From positions 394,971-458,970 of the forward strand of contig CABFPE010000448.1 in NCBI GenBank assembly GCA_900660155.1: a stretch of 64,000 nucleotides of DNA, read 5' to 3'. The stretch is from Hofstenia miamia. Taxonomy: Eukaryota > Xenacoelomorpha > Acoela > Hofsteniidae. Positions 49,302 to 60,473 of the stretch are shown piece by piece. The position numbers and the translations under genes were made by a program. The notes beneath the pieces were generated by a model. That model saw nothing but the letters and a program-made list of their open reading frames with translations. It had not been told where the DNA came from and made no database searches. Each line of letters starts with the position of its first letter. The stretch's first letter is position 1.

Positions 49302-50566
49302 GCTTCCTCTATAATGAACATTCTTCTTCTTCTTCTTCTTCTTCTTCTTCTTCTTCTTCCTCTGTACTGAAGTTTCTCTATTAAAAATGCTCCTATAATC
49401 GAACTTCATGGTGTGATATTTCCTAGTTCATTTGGAATTCCTCTGTATAAGAATTAAATATGCAATAATTTTATTTTTTCAGATGTTATAAATGTAATTA
49501 TTTTATGTACTAAACACTTTGTTTTATATGTTGATATCTGTAAATGTAGCAAACATACGTTAACAATATCTACCAATATTTGTTATATTGTAGTTACCCT
49601 GATCACAGCGTTTTTTATATGTTTGCAATAAATACAAGAGTAACTGAAGTATTTTTTCATTCTCAATAATCATTTATAGTAACCAAACACAATTCACTAT
49701 AGAGGAGTTCTACTGTATTTTTAGCTATTCATAATTATGATACGCCATCTAGCGTACATAATAATTTTTTTATTCAATTTTTTGGCATTTTTACGACACA
49801 TTGTTGCTATTTTCAATGCATGATACATATGTATGTATGTCAGCATTTAAAAAATAATAACAAACAAATAACGTACAAATAGACTAATTGGCTAAATTTG
49901 AAAAATTTAAACAATTTTAGATAAATAGTGAAAGGTCGATGGATTCTTTCACACCACAAGCACAATTTGAAAAAAATAGATGCCATTCAAGCTGTATGTC
50001 GAGTTGGTTTCGAGTACTCAAAATAAAGAGTTAATTTTTAGACCTCAACTTTCGAGTACTCGCAGGCCTCGATGGATCAGAAGCAGGTCGCGGATTTAAA
50101 ATCTAAAAGAAAGAGAAGCCTCTTCTCTATCACGTGGTGCTTTCAGATTAAGTATAGCTTTAATAGTTCTTGAGCTATAAGCGTTTAAAAAACTTTTAAA
50201 GTATCATGAAAATTTTTTTAAAAATCCCCAAACTGTTTAATGTTAAGGATTTTAATGCACTTTTGAAGTGTAGGCAAGTAAGTTATAGGCTTTTGATGAG
50301 CAAGTTAAGAAAGAATTAATCGTATGAGTAGTTCAGAATAAAGTGAGCAAATATTTCTTAGAAATAAACATTTTGTTTTTTACAACAACGGCAACCAAGC
50401 CCACTTGCATGTACTATAAACTATAGGTTAACTTGCAAACTGCTATACACACTCAAATGTTGATTATTGATGTCAATGAGACTTGGTTGGTAAAAGTTTT
50501 CATGCAAAATTTCTCTTCAATAACAAACTTTGCATAACTACTAGATGTGGCAGAAGCCTTAAGAAC
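49302..50566. repeat. 1.25-kb duplication, copy A
   Basis: Nearly identical to 50881-52129. The differences I can see are one TTC unit, a 19-base segment absent from copy B, and about one substitution; the lengths agree with these (1265 versus 1249). It contains the right three quarters of a pogo-like MITE, a (TTC)n tract at about 49319-49359 and a family A repeat. Copy A starts inside the MITE and lacks its left end. Confidence 0.95.
50050..50255 (+). repeat. Interspersed repeat family A, copy 4
   Basis: CCTCGATGGATCAGAAGCAG ... GAGCTATAAGCGTTTAAAAA ... AATCCCCAAACTGTTTAATG; the clearest forward copy, closely matching the reversed 63588-63826 copy. Confidence 0.7.
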
Positions 50567-50587
50567 GAACGTTCAAAATTCTAAACA

Positions 50588-50698
50588 ACGGGTGTCTTGC
50601 AAATTCACCGTATCTCGCTTGGTCACCGGGTCAAGTCTTATCTGGGTCGCATGAGCCACCGGGTAACCATTTTTGACCTGGTTCCAACTCTTGATTTG
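50588..50698 (-). repeat. GGGTC-rich dispersed repeat, copy 4
   Basis: Reversed: CAAGAGTTGGAACCAGGTC ... GGTTACCCGGTGGCTCATGC ... TGACCCGGTGACCAAGCGAG. It lies in the unique spacer between the two duplicated copies. Confidence 0.4.
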
Positions 50699-50826
50699 CC
50701 AAGCAACATTTTTTAATTAGAAAGACATCTTAGGATATTGGTTTCTCGACATTCTAAGCAATATTTTAATAAAATTTATCATTTAGTCAAACAATAAACT
50801 TTATTTTGAAATGAGGAAATTATGTA

Positions 50827-51297
50827 CAATAGAACTCCTCTATCGTGAACATCCTCTATAATTAACTTCTTCTATTATATGCTTCCTCTATAATGAACAT
50901 TCTTCTTCTTCTTCTTCTTCTTCTTCTTCTTCTTCTTCTTCCTCTGTACTGAAGTTTCTCTATTAAAAATGCTCCTATAATCGAACTTCATGGTGTGATA
51001 TTTCCTAGTTCATTTGGAATTCCTCTGTATAAGAATTAAATATGCAATAATTTTATTTTTTCAGATGTTATAAATGTAATTATTTTATGTACTAAACACT
51101 TTGTTTTATATGTTGATATCTGTAAATGTAGCAAACATACGTTAACAATATCTACCAATATTTGTTTTATTGTAGTTACCCTGATCACAGCGTTTTTTAT
51201 ATGTTTGCAATAAATACAAGAGTAACTGAAGTATTTTTTCATTCTCAATAATCATTTATAGTAACCAAACACAATTCACTATAGAGGAGTTCTACTG
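50827..51297. mobile_element. pogo/Tigger-type MITE with internal (TTC)n
   Basis: Left end CAATAGAACTCCTCTATCG and right end (reversed) CAGTAGAACTCCTCTATAG, each next to TA (50825-50826, 51298-51299). CAGTAGAACYCCTCTAT resembles the ends of pogo/Tigger elements of the Tc1/mariner superfamily. The left part has three diverged repeats of CCTCTATAATGAAC-like words before a (TTC)n tract. 471 bp, non-coding. A 5'-truncated duplicate is at 49302-49715. Confidence 0.75.
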
Positions 51298-52129
51298 TAT
51301 TTTTAGCTATTCATAATTATGATACGCCATCTAGCGTACATAATAATTTTTTTATTCAATTTTTTGGCATTTTTACGACACATTGTTGCTATTTTCAATG
51401 CATGATACATATGTATGTATGTCAGCATTTAAAAAATAATAACAAACAAATAACGTACAAATAGACTAATTGGCTAAATTTGAAAAATTTAAACAATTTT
51501 AGATAAATAGTGAAAGGTCGATGGATTCTTTCACACCACAAGCACAATTTGAAAAAAATAGATGCCATTCAAGCTGTATGTCGAGTTGGTTTCGAGTACT
51601 CAAAATAAAGAGTTAATTTTTAGACCTCAACTTTCGAGTACTCGCAGGCCTCGATGGATCAGAAGCAGGTCGCGGATTTAAAATCTAAAAGAAAGAGAAG
51701 CCTCTTCTCTATCACGTGGTGCTTTCAGATTAAGTATAGCTTTAATAGTTCTTGAGCTATAAGCGTTTAAAAAACTTTTAAAGTATCATGAAAATTTTTT
51801 TAAAAATCCCCAAACTGTTTAATGTTAAGGATTTTAATGCACTTTTGAAGTGTAGGCAAGTAAGTTATAGGCTTTTGATGAGCAAGTTAAGAAAGAATTA
51901 ATCGTATGAGTAGTTCAGAATAAAGTGAGCAAATATTTCTTAGAAATAAACATTTTGTTTTTTACAACAACGGCAACCAAGCCCACTTGCATGTACTATA
52001 AACTATAGGTTAACTTGCAAACTGCTATACACACTCAAATGTTGATTATTGATGTCAATGAGACTTGGTTGGTAAAAGTTTTCATGCAAAATTTGCATAA
52101 CTACTAGATGTGGCAGAAGCCTTAAGAAC
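50881..52129. repeat. 1.25-kb duplication, copy B
   Basis: Partner of 49302-50566. Copy B retains the whole pogo-like MITE (its left 54 bases lie just before the duplicated segment), so B looks ancestral. Relative to A it lacks 19 bases between two TTT triplets near 52091. Confidence 0.95.
51648..51835 (+). repeat. Interspersed repeat family A, copy 5
   Basis: Same as copy 4, duplicated with the surrounding segment. Confidence 0.7.
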
Positions 52130-52934
52130 ATGGTGGTTGCCTACGTCTTATCAATCGTAATAAAAAAAATTACTTACCATATTTAAGTGGAATTTTATTG
52201 TAGTGTATTATAAATCGTTGCTTAATATTTAAATTTTTAATCCACTACTGAGTAGTATTTATCGACAACTGTTAAAAGTCGTCTGCTTAAAAATTTAAAA
52301 AATTCATTCGACATTGCAAAGCATCAAACAAATATCTAGGCCTATATTCTCAATAAGTTAAAAGAAATGAATTCAATTAATGACTGAAAATTTGATATTA
52401 TTAATAGCATGGATTTTAATTAGGCCTGCAGAGCTTAAAGTTTAATTGATCGATTAATCATTAATATACTTCAGCAATTAAATTTTTGTTCAAATATTGA
52501 TCAAATTCAGTCACGTGTGAACGATTCTTTAGTTCTGCTGGTTACATTGAATGAAATACTGTTAAAATGCTTGTGTGTTTGTGTAGATGGTTGTCTGATT
52601 GAAAGAGAAAACACCAATTAGATTTCTTTTTTAACTGAATTTGTCAATAAATTTTAGTACAGAAGTTTTGATTAAATTAAAAGTTAACTACTACTAATTA
52701 CTATTGCTAATTAATCTATTAATTTATTATAAGCCAACTTAAAAATAAATTAATCGTTGTCACACCTAGTTTTAAACAATAAATGGATTTTCTTACACAT
52801 ATTTTAGATCAGTGACTATACCGATTGTTTGATAAAGAATAGCAAAAATTTCAATTATATCATTATTTAAGATTTAGATGAAGCTATAGCTTTTCTGTCT
52901 GAGTTCAGTGATGTTTCCAACTTGATAGACAGTA
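52130..52934. other. No gene recognised
   Basis: AT-rich spacer without exon-like or element-like signals that I can support. Confidence 0.4.
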
Positions 52935-53483
52935 TAAAGGTGTGTTCCCACTATCGACATATATCAGCAGATTTTAATCGAAAATGCAATTATTTTCGTT
53001 CACATTGGCGATTTTTTATCATCCGATTTTTTATCAGAAAAAGCGGAGTTGGAAGGGCGTTCAGACTATCGATTTTTTATCAGATGATAAATTATCATCT
53101 TTTGATTGACAGTAAGAAAAACAACAACATCTGTTTATGGATTGGTTTGTCTTGGAATGTAAACAATGTTTACATATTTTGAAGTTGAAATATTTCAACG
53201 ACAATAATTTACGTTTTGGAAGTCTGTTCCCTACTTGAGAAGTAAGCAATTAGTTTCAAGTAGATATTCGACTAGTTTTAGTACCGTTCAGACTATCGAC
53301 TTTTATCAGCTGATGAATTATCAGATGACAGTAATCTGGCTGTTTTGCCAAAAAATCGGATGGAGCGTTCAGACTATCGACTTTTATCAGCCGATAAAAA
53401 AGCAGATAGAGTGTTCACACTATCGACTTTTATCACCGATTTTTTGATAGATGATAAAAGTCGATAGTGGGAACACACCTTAA
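52935..53483. mobile_element. Iterated-motif MITE, copy 2 (uninterrupted)
   Basis: About 549 bp, nearly identical to 25958-26802 minus the nested element. Inverted ends GGTGTGTTCCCACTATCG / CGATAGTGGGAACACACC. The flanks are TAAA on the left and TTAA on the right, so a TTAA duplication is only imperfectly supported. The motif GTTCAGACTATCGAYTTTTA recurs near 53059, 53286, 53366 and 53413. The similarity between the two copies points to recent amplification. Confidence 0.8.
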
Positions 53484-53559
53484 TTGATACTCGAATAGAA
53501 GTTTACTATGAATTACTCACACCATATCCAAGCTGTAATACATCAAGTGCAGGACGAAA

Positions 53560-53835
53560 GTTCTCTAAGTACATTTTAGGTAAACAGATGTTTATTAACG
53601 GGAACCATGTATCACTTTCAAGATTTCATTAGTCAACGTGGTAGATTTCTTACTAAGTCTCCCTCTTTGATCACCCTTAAATATTTTGACCTGCATGCAA
53701 AACAGATTTTTCTTCTGCTTTTATGAAAACATGGATAGTTGACAAACTAACTCAAAATTTTACACAAATTATTTATTCTGTGTTTGACTATGCATGCAAG
53801 CAGGTGCAACTTTAATTTTTCTAGTAATTTTTGTG
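53560..53835 (+). pseudogene. Coding-like fragment, family not recognised
   Basis: An open stretch reads YHFQDFISQRGRFLTKSPSL then ITLKYFDLHAKQIF, followed after a frame change by KTWIVDKLTQNFTQIIYSV and FDYACKQVQL. It looks like protein but I do not recognise it. It may belong with the duplicated segment just downstream or with the ORF at 55285. Confidence 0.25.
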
Positions 53836-53837
53836 TT

Positions 53838-54355
53838 GAAATGCTTTGGATGTCTTAGATTCTTCCCATATCAATTTAATTTGGAAATATTATTGTATGG
53901 CATCAAAGACTGAAGCTGTGGCTTCAATTATTTTATTTTGGTTCTATAATCTCATTGACATTACCAATGCTCCTAACAAAGTGTTACCCATTATATCCTA
54001 ATGAAAAAGTTAGCAATATGCTTATTAGTCTTGATATTTCATGATGACGGACTTTTTTAAACGATATGCAAAATTAGTTTATAGCAATTTTGTTATTAAG
54101 GAAATGCTTTGGATGTCTTAGATTCTTCCCATATCAATTTAATTTGGAAATATTATTGTATGGCATCAAAGACTGAAGCTGTGGCTTCAATTATTTTATT
54201 TTGGTTCTCATTGACATTACCTAACAAAGTGTTACCCATTATATCCTAATGAAAAAGTATGAAAAAGTTATTAGTCTTGATATTTCATGATGACGGACTT
54301 TTTTAAACGATATGCAAAATTAGTTTTGATTGTTTATAGCAATTTTGTTATTAAG
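53838..54355 (+). repeat. Two-unit tandem duplication of a coding-like segment
   Basis: Units 53838-54100 and 54101-54355 start GAAATGCTTTGGATGTCTTA and differ by several small insertions and deletions; a third unit starts but breaks off (GAAATG at 54356). One frame reads ALDVLDSSHINLIWKYYCMA then SKTEAVASIILFWFYNLIDI, protein-like and unrecognised. Likely a local duplication within an old pseudogene. Confidence 0.75.
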
Positions 54356-54834
54356 GAAATGTATAGAGCCAATGTTGTATACTTTGCACTCTCCTTTTTA
54401 ATATATGAATATATTAGTATAATAAAGAAAAAGCAATGAGATTAGCAATTTTATCGAATGTATTTAGTATGTTTACACTTCATTGTGAAAAACATGACTT
54501 GAGAATTTGGAAATTCATTTACTACATATACGTCTTTGTAAACTCAATTTAAAAAATCAATGACCTTAGTAACTCCTGCAACCATTGGAGAACATATGTA
54601 AACAAATATTGGTCATCATCATTCATCAACCTTAGATCTTAGATTGGATCACTGAAATGAACATCGTTTACAGATACTTTTTAGGTTTTTCAGTTTGCAA
54701 GGTCAATGTTGGGTAGATTAAAAATGTATATTGGAAAACTGTATGCTGATATTAAAAAACTTAAATTGCGTTTTAAAAGAAATTAGAAGTCTAATGTATA
54801 GATTTTATCGCAAAAAATAATCATTTTAATGATA

Positions 54835-55000
54835 AGATAAGATAAGACAACCTTTATTAAGAGAAGGTAAAACAATTAAATATAAACTGATGAATATATT
54901 ACTCCCCATCAGACAACGTTTTAATTTTCATGTGACTCATGGCGCTACTATTCTCTGGTCACATAATGAGTAATGTAGTTTGTGCTTTGTTCTAAAGGCA
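54835..55000 (-). mobile_element. Probable LINE 3' tail with (TTATC)n
   Basis: Reversed, it reads CTTCTCTTAATAAAGGTTG and ends in three TTATC units. A short UTR ending in AATAAAGG...(TTATC)n is typical of some LINE 3' ends. No coding part is recognisable. Confidence 0.35.
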
Positions 55001-55284
55001 GACAAAGTATAAGATACAAATGCACAGATGTTGTCTATTATTTCATATTATGTAGTCTCATAAGCATAAAGCAAATCCTGATTCATTCTGTTTTGTTTGT
55101 GCTCAGTCATCCAAGGTAAAAAATGCAAATTTAGTGCAAAATTCAAAAAATGTATTTTGATTTCTTTAAATCATCACCTACTGATTGTGAGAAAAATTTT
55201 GCCCCAACGTATATTTGCTCTACTTGTCAAAGGAGTTTTTATCATAAATCTAGAAGTTATTTCAAATTTAATCGACCAGCTATT

Positions 55285-56635
55285 TTGACAGAATAGGCCA
55301 ATCACAGCTTCAGGGAATGCTACTTTTGCTCAATTGCCAAAATGCCTTTCAATAAAAACTTCAAATATTTCGACTGTACCAATTGCAAAATTCCAAGAGT
55401 TGATTCTTTGACTAGTCAGCCGCCTGATCAGGAATTTCCTTCAACATCAGACAGCTCCAACAATGATATTATTTTGGCAATACTCTGTTGATGTCTTATG
55501 GGAAATGGAGGCTGATGAATGAAGATTTTTTTAATGATTTCTGTAGAAAACTAAAATTAAGCAAGATCATGCTAAAGAAATGTCTTAAGATGTTAAGAAC
55601 TCACTCTGGAATGAAAGAAAGCCTGAAAAGTGTAACATATCAAAAAATTCATCTGCTTCATTCAGCCTTAACTCTCTTCTTCTCAACCAAAGAAAATTAT
55701 AAGTTTGCCAGCAATATACATAAGATTATGGAATATTTGGGGATTATTTATTCCTCTCAAAAACGGTGTTTGTTTATTGATTTAAACTCAATCAGTCTTA
55801 AAGCAATCATCAATGCAAAAAAAACAAATATCCTTGCATTCGAATTTATTGGGTTCATATGAAAAAAGAAAGATCATCAGTCGAAAAAATTATGTCTCTT
55901 CAAAATTATCAAGTCCATCAATGACCAGTAATGTATGATTTAAAAGTGCTCAATATTCTAACGGGCTTAAAGGGAGGATATACCAAATATCAATGTTTCT
56001 TTTGTCTCTTTGATTCAAGTAACAGCCAAATTGATTTACAACCAGACCATATATGCCCGAACCGTCATTAATTCAATAGCGTGCCGTTAATTCCTATTGA
56101 AAAAATAGCATTTCTAGTACTTCATTTAAAACTCAGTCTATTTTAAGTCCTTGTTAAGAATTTGGACAAGGAAAGTGCATGCTTCTCATATTTGCGAAGG
56201 AAATTCCCAAAAAGCGATGCAAAACTAGAAAACGCTGTTTTCAATGGACCAGAAATCAGAAGTCTCTTTAATGATGAACAATTCCGCCTTCCCATGGATC
56301 CACTACAGCAAGAGGCTTGGGATTCATTCAGTTCTGTTGTTTTCAGCGCTTTGGTCAAAAGGTCTGTTTCGACTGGAAAGAAAAAATAATTCATTTGATA
56401 TATTCCTACAAAAATCTTGGTGTGTAGCGAATGACAATAAAGATGCATTTGCTCTTTAAGCATCAAGAACAATTTTCGAAATATATTGGCTCTTTTTCAG
56501 GAGAGCATGACGAAAGAATGCATCAACGAATGATAAGTTTTGAGCAGCGCTTTGATGCATCTTCGACAAAAGAGATGTTGTGTGATTATATTTGGTCTTT
56601 AAAACGAGATAGTCCGTTGGTTAATAATGATTAGA
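55285..56635 (+). pseudogene. Relic of a widely dispersed transposon-type ORF family (class unknown)
   Basis: Scattered in order along the plus strand: CYFCSIAKMPFNKNFK (a CxxC start), TSQPPDQEFPSTSDSSNN, an HMKKERSSVEKIM segment, VLNILTGLKGGYTKYQCFFC followed by LFDSSNSQ, ACFSYLRRKFPKSDAKLENA, VFNGPEIRSLFNDEQFRLP, and finally HLLFKHQEQFSKYIG, GEHDERMHQRMISFEQRFD and MLCDYIWSLKRDSP. I recognise this order from a multicopy, uncharacterised protein family common in arthropod and other invertebrate genomes (GGxTKxPCxLCLWDSR and GERFHQDI...DYxWxLxRD signatures). It is taken to be mobile, but I do not know its element class or ends. This copy is broken at several places. Confidence 0.65.
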
Positions 56636-56639
56636 TTTT

Positions 56640-57682
56640 TGAAAAATCTCTGCTTAATAAAACTCAAAAATAGTTTGAATTCGTAACTAGAGTTATCAAT
56701 TAATTAAATTGCTTGTATTTTCAAAGTAGACGATAGAAATTTTTAAATTATGCGTGGGGCAATTTTTTTGTGTCCGAATAACCTTTTGAAAATTTGAAGA
56801 AATTGCGACAAAAAATATTTTTTTGATATACCTGTAATAAATAAACTCCATAATTAATATCTGTTCAGAGTCTGCTTCTATACATCTCTAGAAAAAAGGA
56901 ATATAAATCTGTCAAACATAGTTATATCTGATGCATAAAGGACATGTTTTTAGTCATGAGTTTCTCGTGATGAATGTGGGTGTACTTTATTGTGCTGCAG
57001 CACTGCATTGTGAATTTTGCCATTGCCATGAATTATTTTGTCTGATTAGGAATCACCTCAAAAGCCTCTGTAGAATACTGTAAACCATTTGGGTCGTCAG
57101 CTATGCTAATTTTAAATTAGGTATTTTAACTTCATCCTGTAATCACAATCTTTCGGGCCAATGCCTTGTTGAACCAATGTGATAATGCCTCACTGTGCAA
57201 CTTCAATCACACTTTGAACCTCAGTACTCATCAGTAATCATTCGATTATTTCATGAGAACAACTTCAATATTCAATTAGAGCAATGAAAATACATTAAAT
57301 CAGACTTTCAGAATGATAATTTGGGAAAATTAGTTAAAATTTTTGCAAGAACATCGCCGATTAGTTATTGAATTATATGCAATAAAAACTATATTTTACT
57401 AAAAAGATTTGGTGTTAGAAAGAATGGCGAAGCATTTGTCGATTCCGAAACCTTTTCTCTAATTGCTAGCCTACAAATTCAAAAATTCGTAAATAATTGA
57501 AAAATGATGTTATCAATGGGACTATAAATTCAATCGCTTATCACTTAACAACAAACTAGTCCAATGTATCATGTTGTGGCTTTCCCTACTCTAAGAATAC
57601 TGATTGAAGAAGCCTTTCTAAATGAAATTGGAGGGGAATACTTCTTTTCTATGCATTCCTAACATGAAGTTTTAACCTACAA
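56640..57682. other. No gene recognised
   Basis: AT-rich spacer between the ORF relic and the hAT-like element. Confidence 0.4.
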
Positions 57683-58901
57683 TAGTGGCGTAGTCAAGGG
57701 TAGGCGCGGGTTGGAGTGCCTACCCAAATTTTATAGTTTGTCTTCCCAGAAAATATTGTTTGTGCCTACCCGAATAAATTTCTTGTGTTCTGAAAAATTC
57801 ATAAAATAACACCCACAAGTCTTACAACTATCTCTATTAACATAGTAGTTATTTCAAATAAGGTGCATTTCATGAGTGCTTGACAATTGCTAATTTTTAC
57901 AAAAGGTTTGCCATGCGCATTACACATTTTGATGGATTTGATCATGTACATTTGCGATAAAAGACAACCTGATTTCAATTTCGGATTTGCAATCCCTAGA
58001 TTCCACTGACCAGTTTTCGAAATTCATTTGGGATGCAACCCCGATATATTCTTGTTGATTTAATGCCAATTCATTTGCTACTCATTTTGAAATTTGCATG
58101 GAGAAAGCCGAACGCGCATATTTCGTCAGTGCGTTCAATGATTTTGCTGAAGTCTTATTCATATAGACCGGGAAGTCTTTGAAATTTATATGACAAGACC
58201 GTACCCAGCATTATCACATAAGGGAGGATCGATACGCATTTAAGAGGTGTTTATGGAATTTCGAATTCTTTATAATTTAAACTAAAATTATACTAAGTCT
58301 GTACACCATTATATTTTAGTACCAAATTTTTTGACGGATGAGGTCAACTAGTAGTGATCAGGTAAGTGACCAAAAGCGGGGTGAAATCCTGAGAAAATTT
58401 TTTGAAAATATTGACAAAATTGATCTTAGAACTGCATTTCACAACTTATTGAGGGCAAATTTACATTTTATTTTTGCACCCTGATTTTGGTTTTAGCTTT
58501 GTTATCCAGGAGGGGTTGCATGACCTTCTTTCTAAGTAATTATTCCAAAGAAATCAGTAGAAGTTGAGTGCTTGTTTTCTACATTACCACACTGAATCTA
58601 TCTGATAGGAGAATGACACTTACAAACCAGTTACACAATTTTTCACTCATTTCTTTCGAAATGAAACTCACGAATCAGCTATCTCTCAAGGAAATACTTA
58701 AAGAATTTGCCTCAAAACCACGAAGTTTGCTCTAACAATATCCCTGTAGTTTGTTTTGTTTTCTAATGTCAATCTTAAAGTCATTGAATTTGTCAAATAA
58801 CTATGTGAAAAATAGTAACGTGTACAATTTTGGAATAGACATTTCGCCTACCTCGTACTTTTGTTTGCCTTGGCCAACTAAGTGTTCTGGCTACGCCCCT
58901 G
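57683..58901. mobile_element. hAT-like non-autonomous element, 1.2 kb
   Basis: The left end, TAGTGGCGTAGTCAAGGGTAGG, and the reversed right end, CAGGGGCGTAGCCAGAACAC, are hAT-style inverted termini. Flanking 8-mers ACCTACAA and AACTATAA match at 6 of 8. Near the left end GTGCCTACCC occurs twice. No transposase reading in the interior. Moderately old. Confidence 0.65.
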
Positions 58902-59424
58902 AACTATAAATACATCCTCGAAAATGTTTTTACACATAAAAAGAGTTATTTTGATTCCAAAAACTGGTAAAGAATATATCCAGACTTAAGAAAATATATT
59001 AAATGTATTTGTAAAAGTTAAACATAACACATGAAAACTATGTATATAGTTTGAGATAATTAGTTCGATGAATTTGATTTGTAATTAATGTATCATTCTA
59101 AAACTTCTTGCTACACCCAATAATAATAATACTAAAATGAATATTTTCAAATATTCCTGCCAATTCAACCACTTATTTTCAATAACATTTCAATTTTTCA
59201 GCTGAAATAATCTCCAACAATTTCAAATATATATTCAGAAAAATGAAAGTGACTTAATATTAAATTTAAACACTGTGATGTTTTAAATATTTAGGTAGAG
59301 TTACGCAGGTGTCACAAATCAATGATTATGTATTGCAGGTGATTGTCAATTATTAAATGGCTACAATATGCTTTGAAATTTGTTACATGTTGCTTCAATT
59401 GCAACTTATGCCAAATGATTAAAT
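58902..59424. other. Upstream region of the coiled-coil gene
   Basis: AT-rich, no repeat recognised. Presumably holds the promoter and 5' UTR of the gene starting at 59425; no TATA or CCAAT element stands out. Confidence 0.35.
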
Positions 59425-60473
59425 ATGGCAACGCATAATGAACAATTTTACATTGATAAAATACAAGTGCTCACAAAAGAGGTTGCCAACCTTAAAAGAG
59501 AAAAAGAGGAGCTAAGAAAAGCTAAGAATACAAAGCTGATAAAACGAGAAAGCAAGTTCATTGATGTAAAAGATCCATTTCTAGGACAGCGGAATGAAGC
59601 AGATCAAGAAAAAATAAGGGCTTTGGAAAAAAAATTAAGGAAAAGTGAAGAAACACAAATAGAATTGAATGCGAAAATTAATGAGCTTCTTGAACTTTGT
59701 AACAAAAAAGATATGCTCTTGAAAGACAGAAATAATGAGGAAAAAATTAAAGAATTATTAAAGAAACTTGAAGAAAAAGATGATGAACTCAAAATGGTTA
59801 AACACGATCTTTCAACAGCTCAGAAGTCCATTTTAAATTTGCAAGGAGACATGAAACTATTAGTACACGATAACAAAGAATTGCAAAATAAGGTAACTTT
59901 TCTGTTATTGATTACTATTATAGTACAGTCAGTGATTCAATGCTAATTATTACAAATGTGAAAAGTGTTCATGTTGTTAAAACTTGCAATTCTTATTTGA
60001 CTTAAGCTGGGTAATTGTTTGTAAATCACATCTAGAGTAAACTATTGTTTCAATAAAAAAATTTACATGAGCTCTCAAATATGTTTTTTCTTGGAATTGT
60101 CGAAAATATTTTCTAAGGTGAAGGTTTTGCTATTGAAGAATTCAATATTTAGCTAGTAGGCTTGATTTACATTGACGACTTAAACAATGATTGCCAATAA
60201 GGATTTTCAAAAATTCTGTAAGCTCCATTAGTGCAAAGCGTTATTATCTGATTCCAACAAAAACTATATTATATAAAGGCGGAAGTTGTGATTAACGATA
60301 TACATGTATATTGACATGATGGTTTTTAGAATCAATCTCTCCAGTACAACGTTGTTGATTTAACAGAAGCTTTAAGTATCAAAGAAGCGGCTTGGTGCGA
60401 CAAAGAAGAGCATAAAAAATTAACTTTTTCTAACCTAATGAACTCCAGAATGAGGCAAGGAATCAATCAATAA
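59425..60473 (+). CDS. Two-exon gene for a small coiled-coil protein
   Basis: Exon 1 (59425-59892) opens MATHNEQFYIDKIQVLTKEV and encodes 156 residues, highly charged (Lys/Glu) with heptad spacing of Leu/Ile throughout (IRALEKKLRKSEE, IKELLKKLEEKDDELKMVK). It ends exactly at a donor, AATAAG|GTAACT. A 437-bp intron ends TTTTTAG, and exon 2 (60330-60473) continues in phase 0: NQSLQYNVVDLTEALSIKEA then AWCDKEEHKKLTFSNLMNSR, stop at 60471. The predicted product is 203 residues, almost entirely alpha-helical coiled coil, with no signal peptide or membrane segment. The style resembles ciliary or centrosomal coiled-coil proteins, but I cannot name a family. Codon use is intact, and no stop interrupts either exon. 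More 5' exons cannot be excluded; no clear AATAAA follows. Confidence 0.7.

Noticed and set aside
49319-49360. TTC array considered as a CRISPR-like or regulatory repeat
   Set aside because: Simple trinucleotide microsatellite without spacers, inside a MITE.
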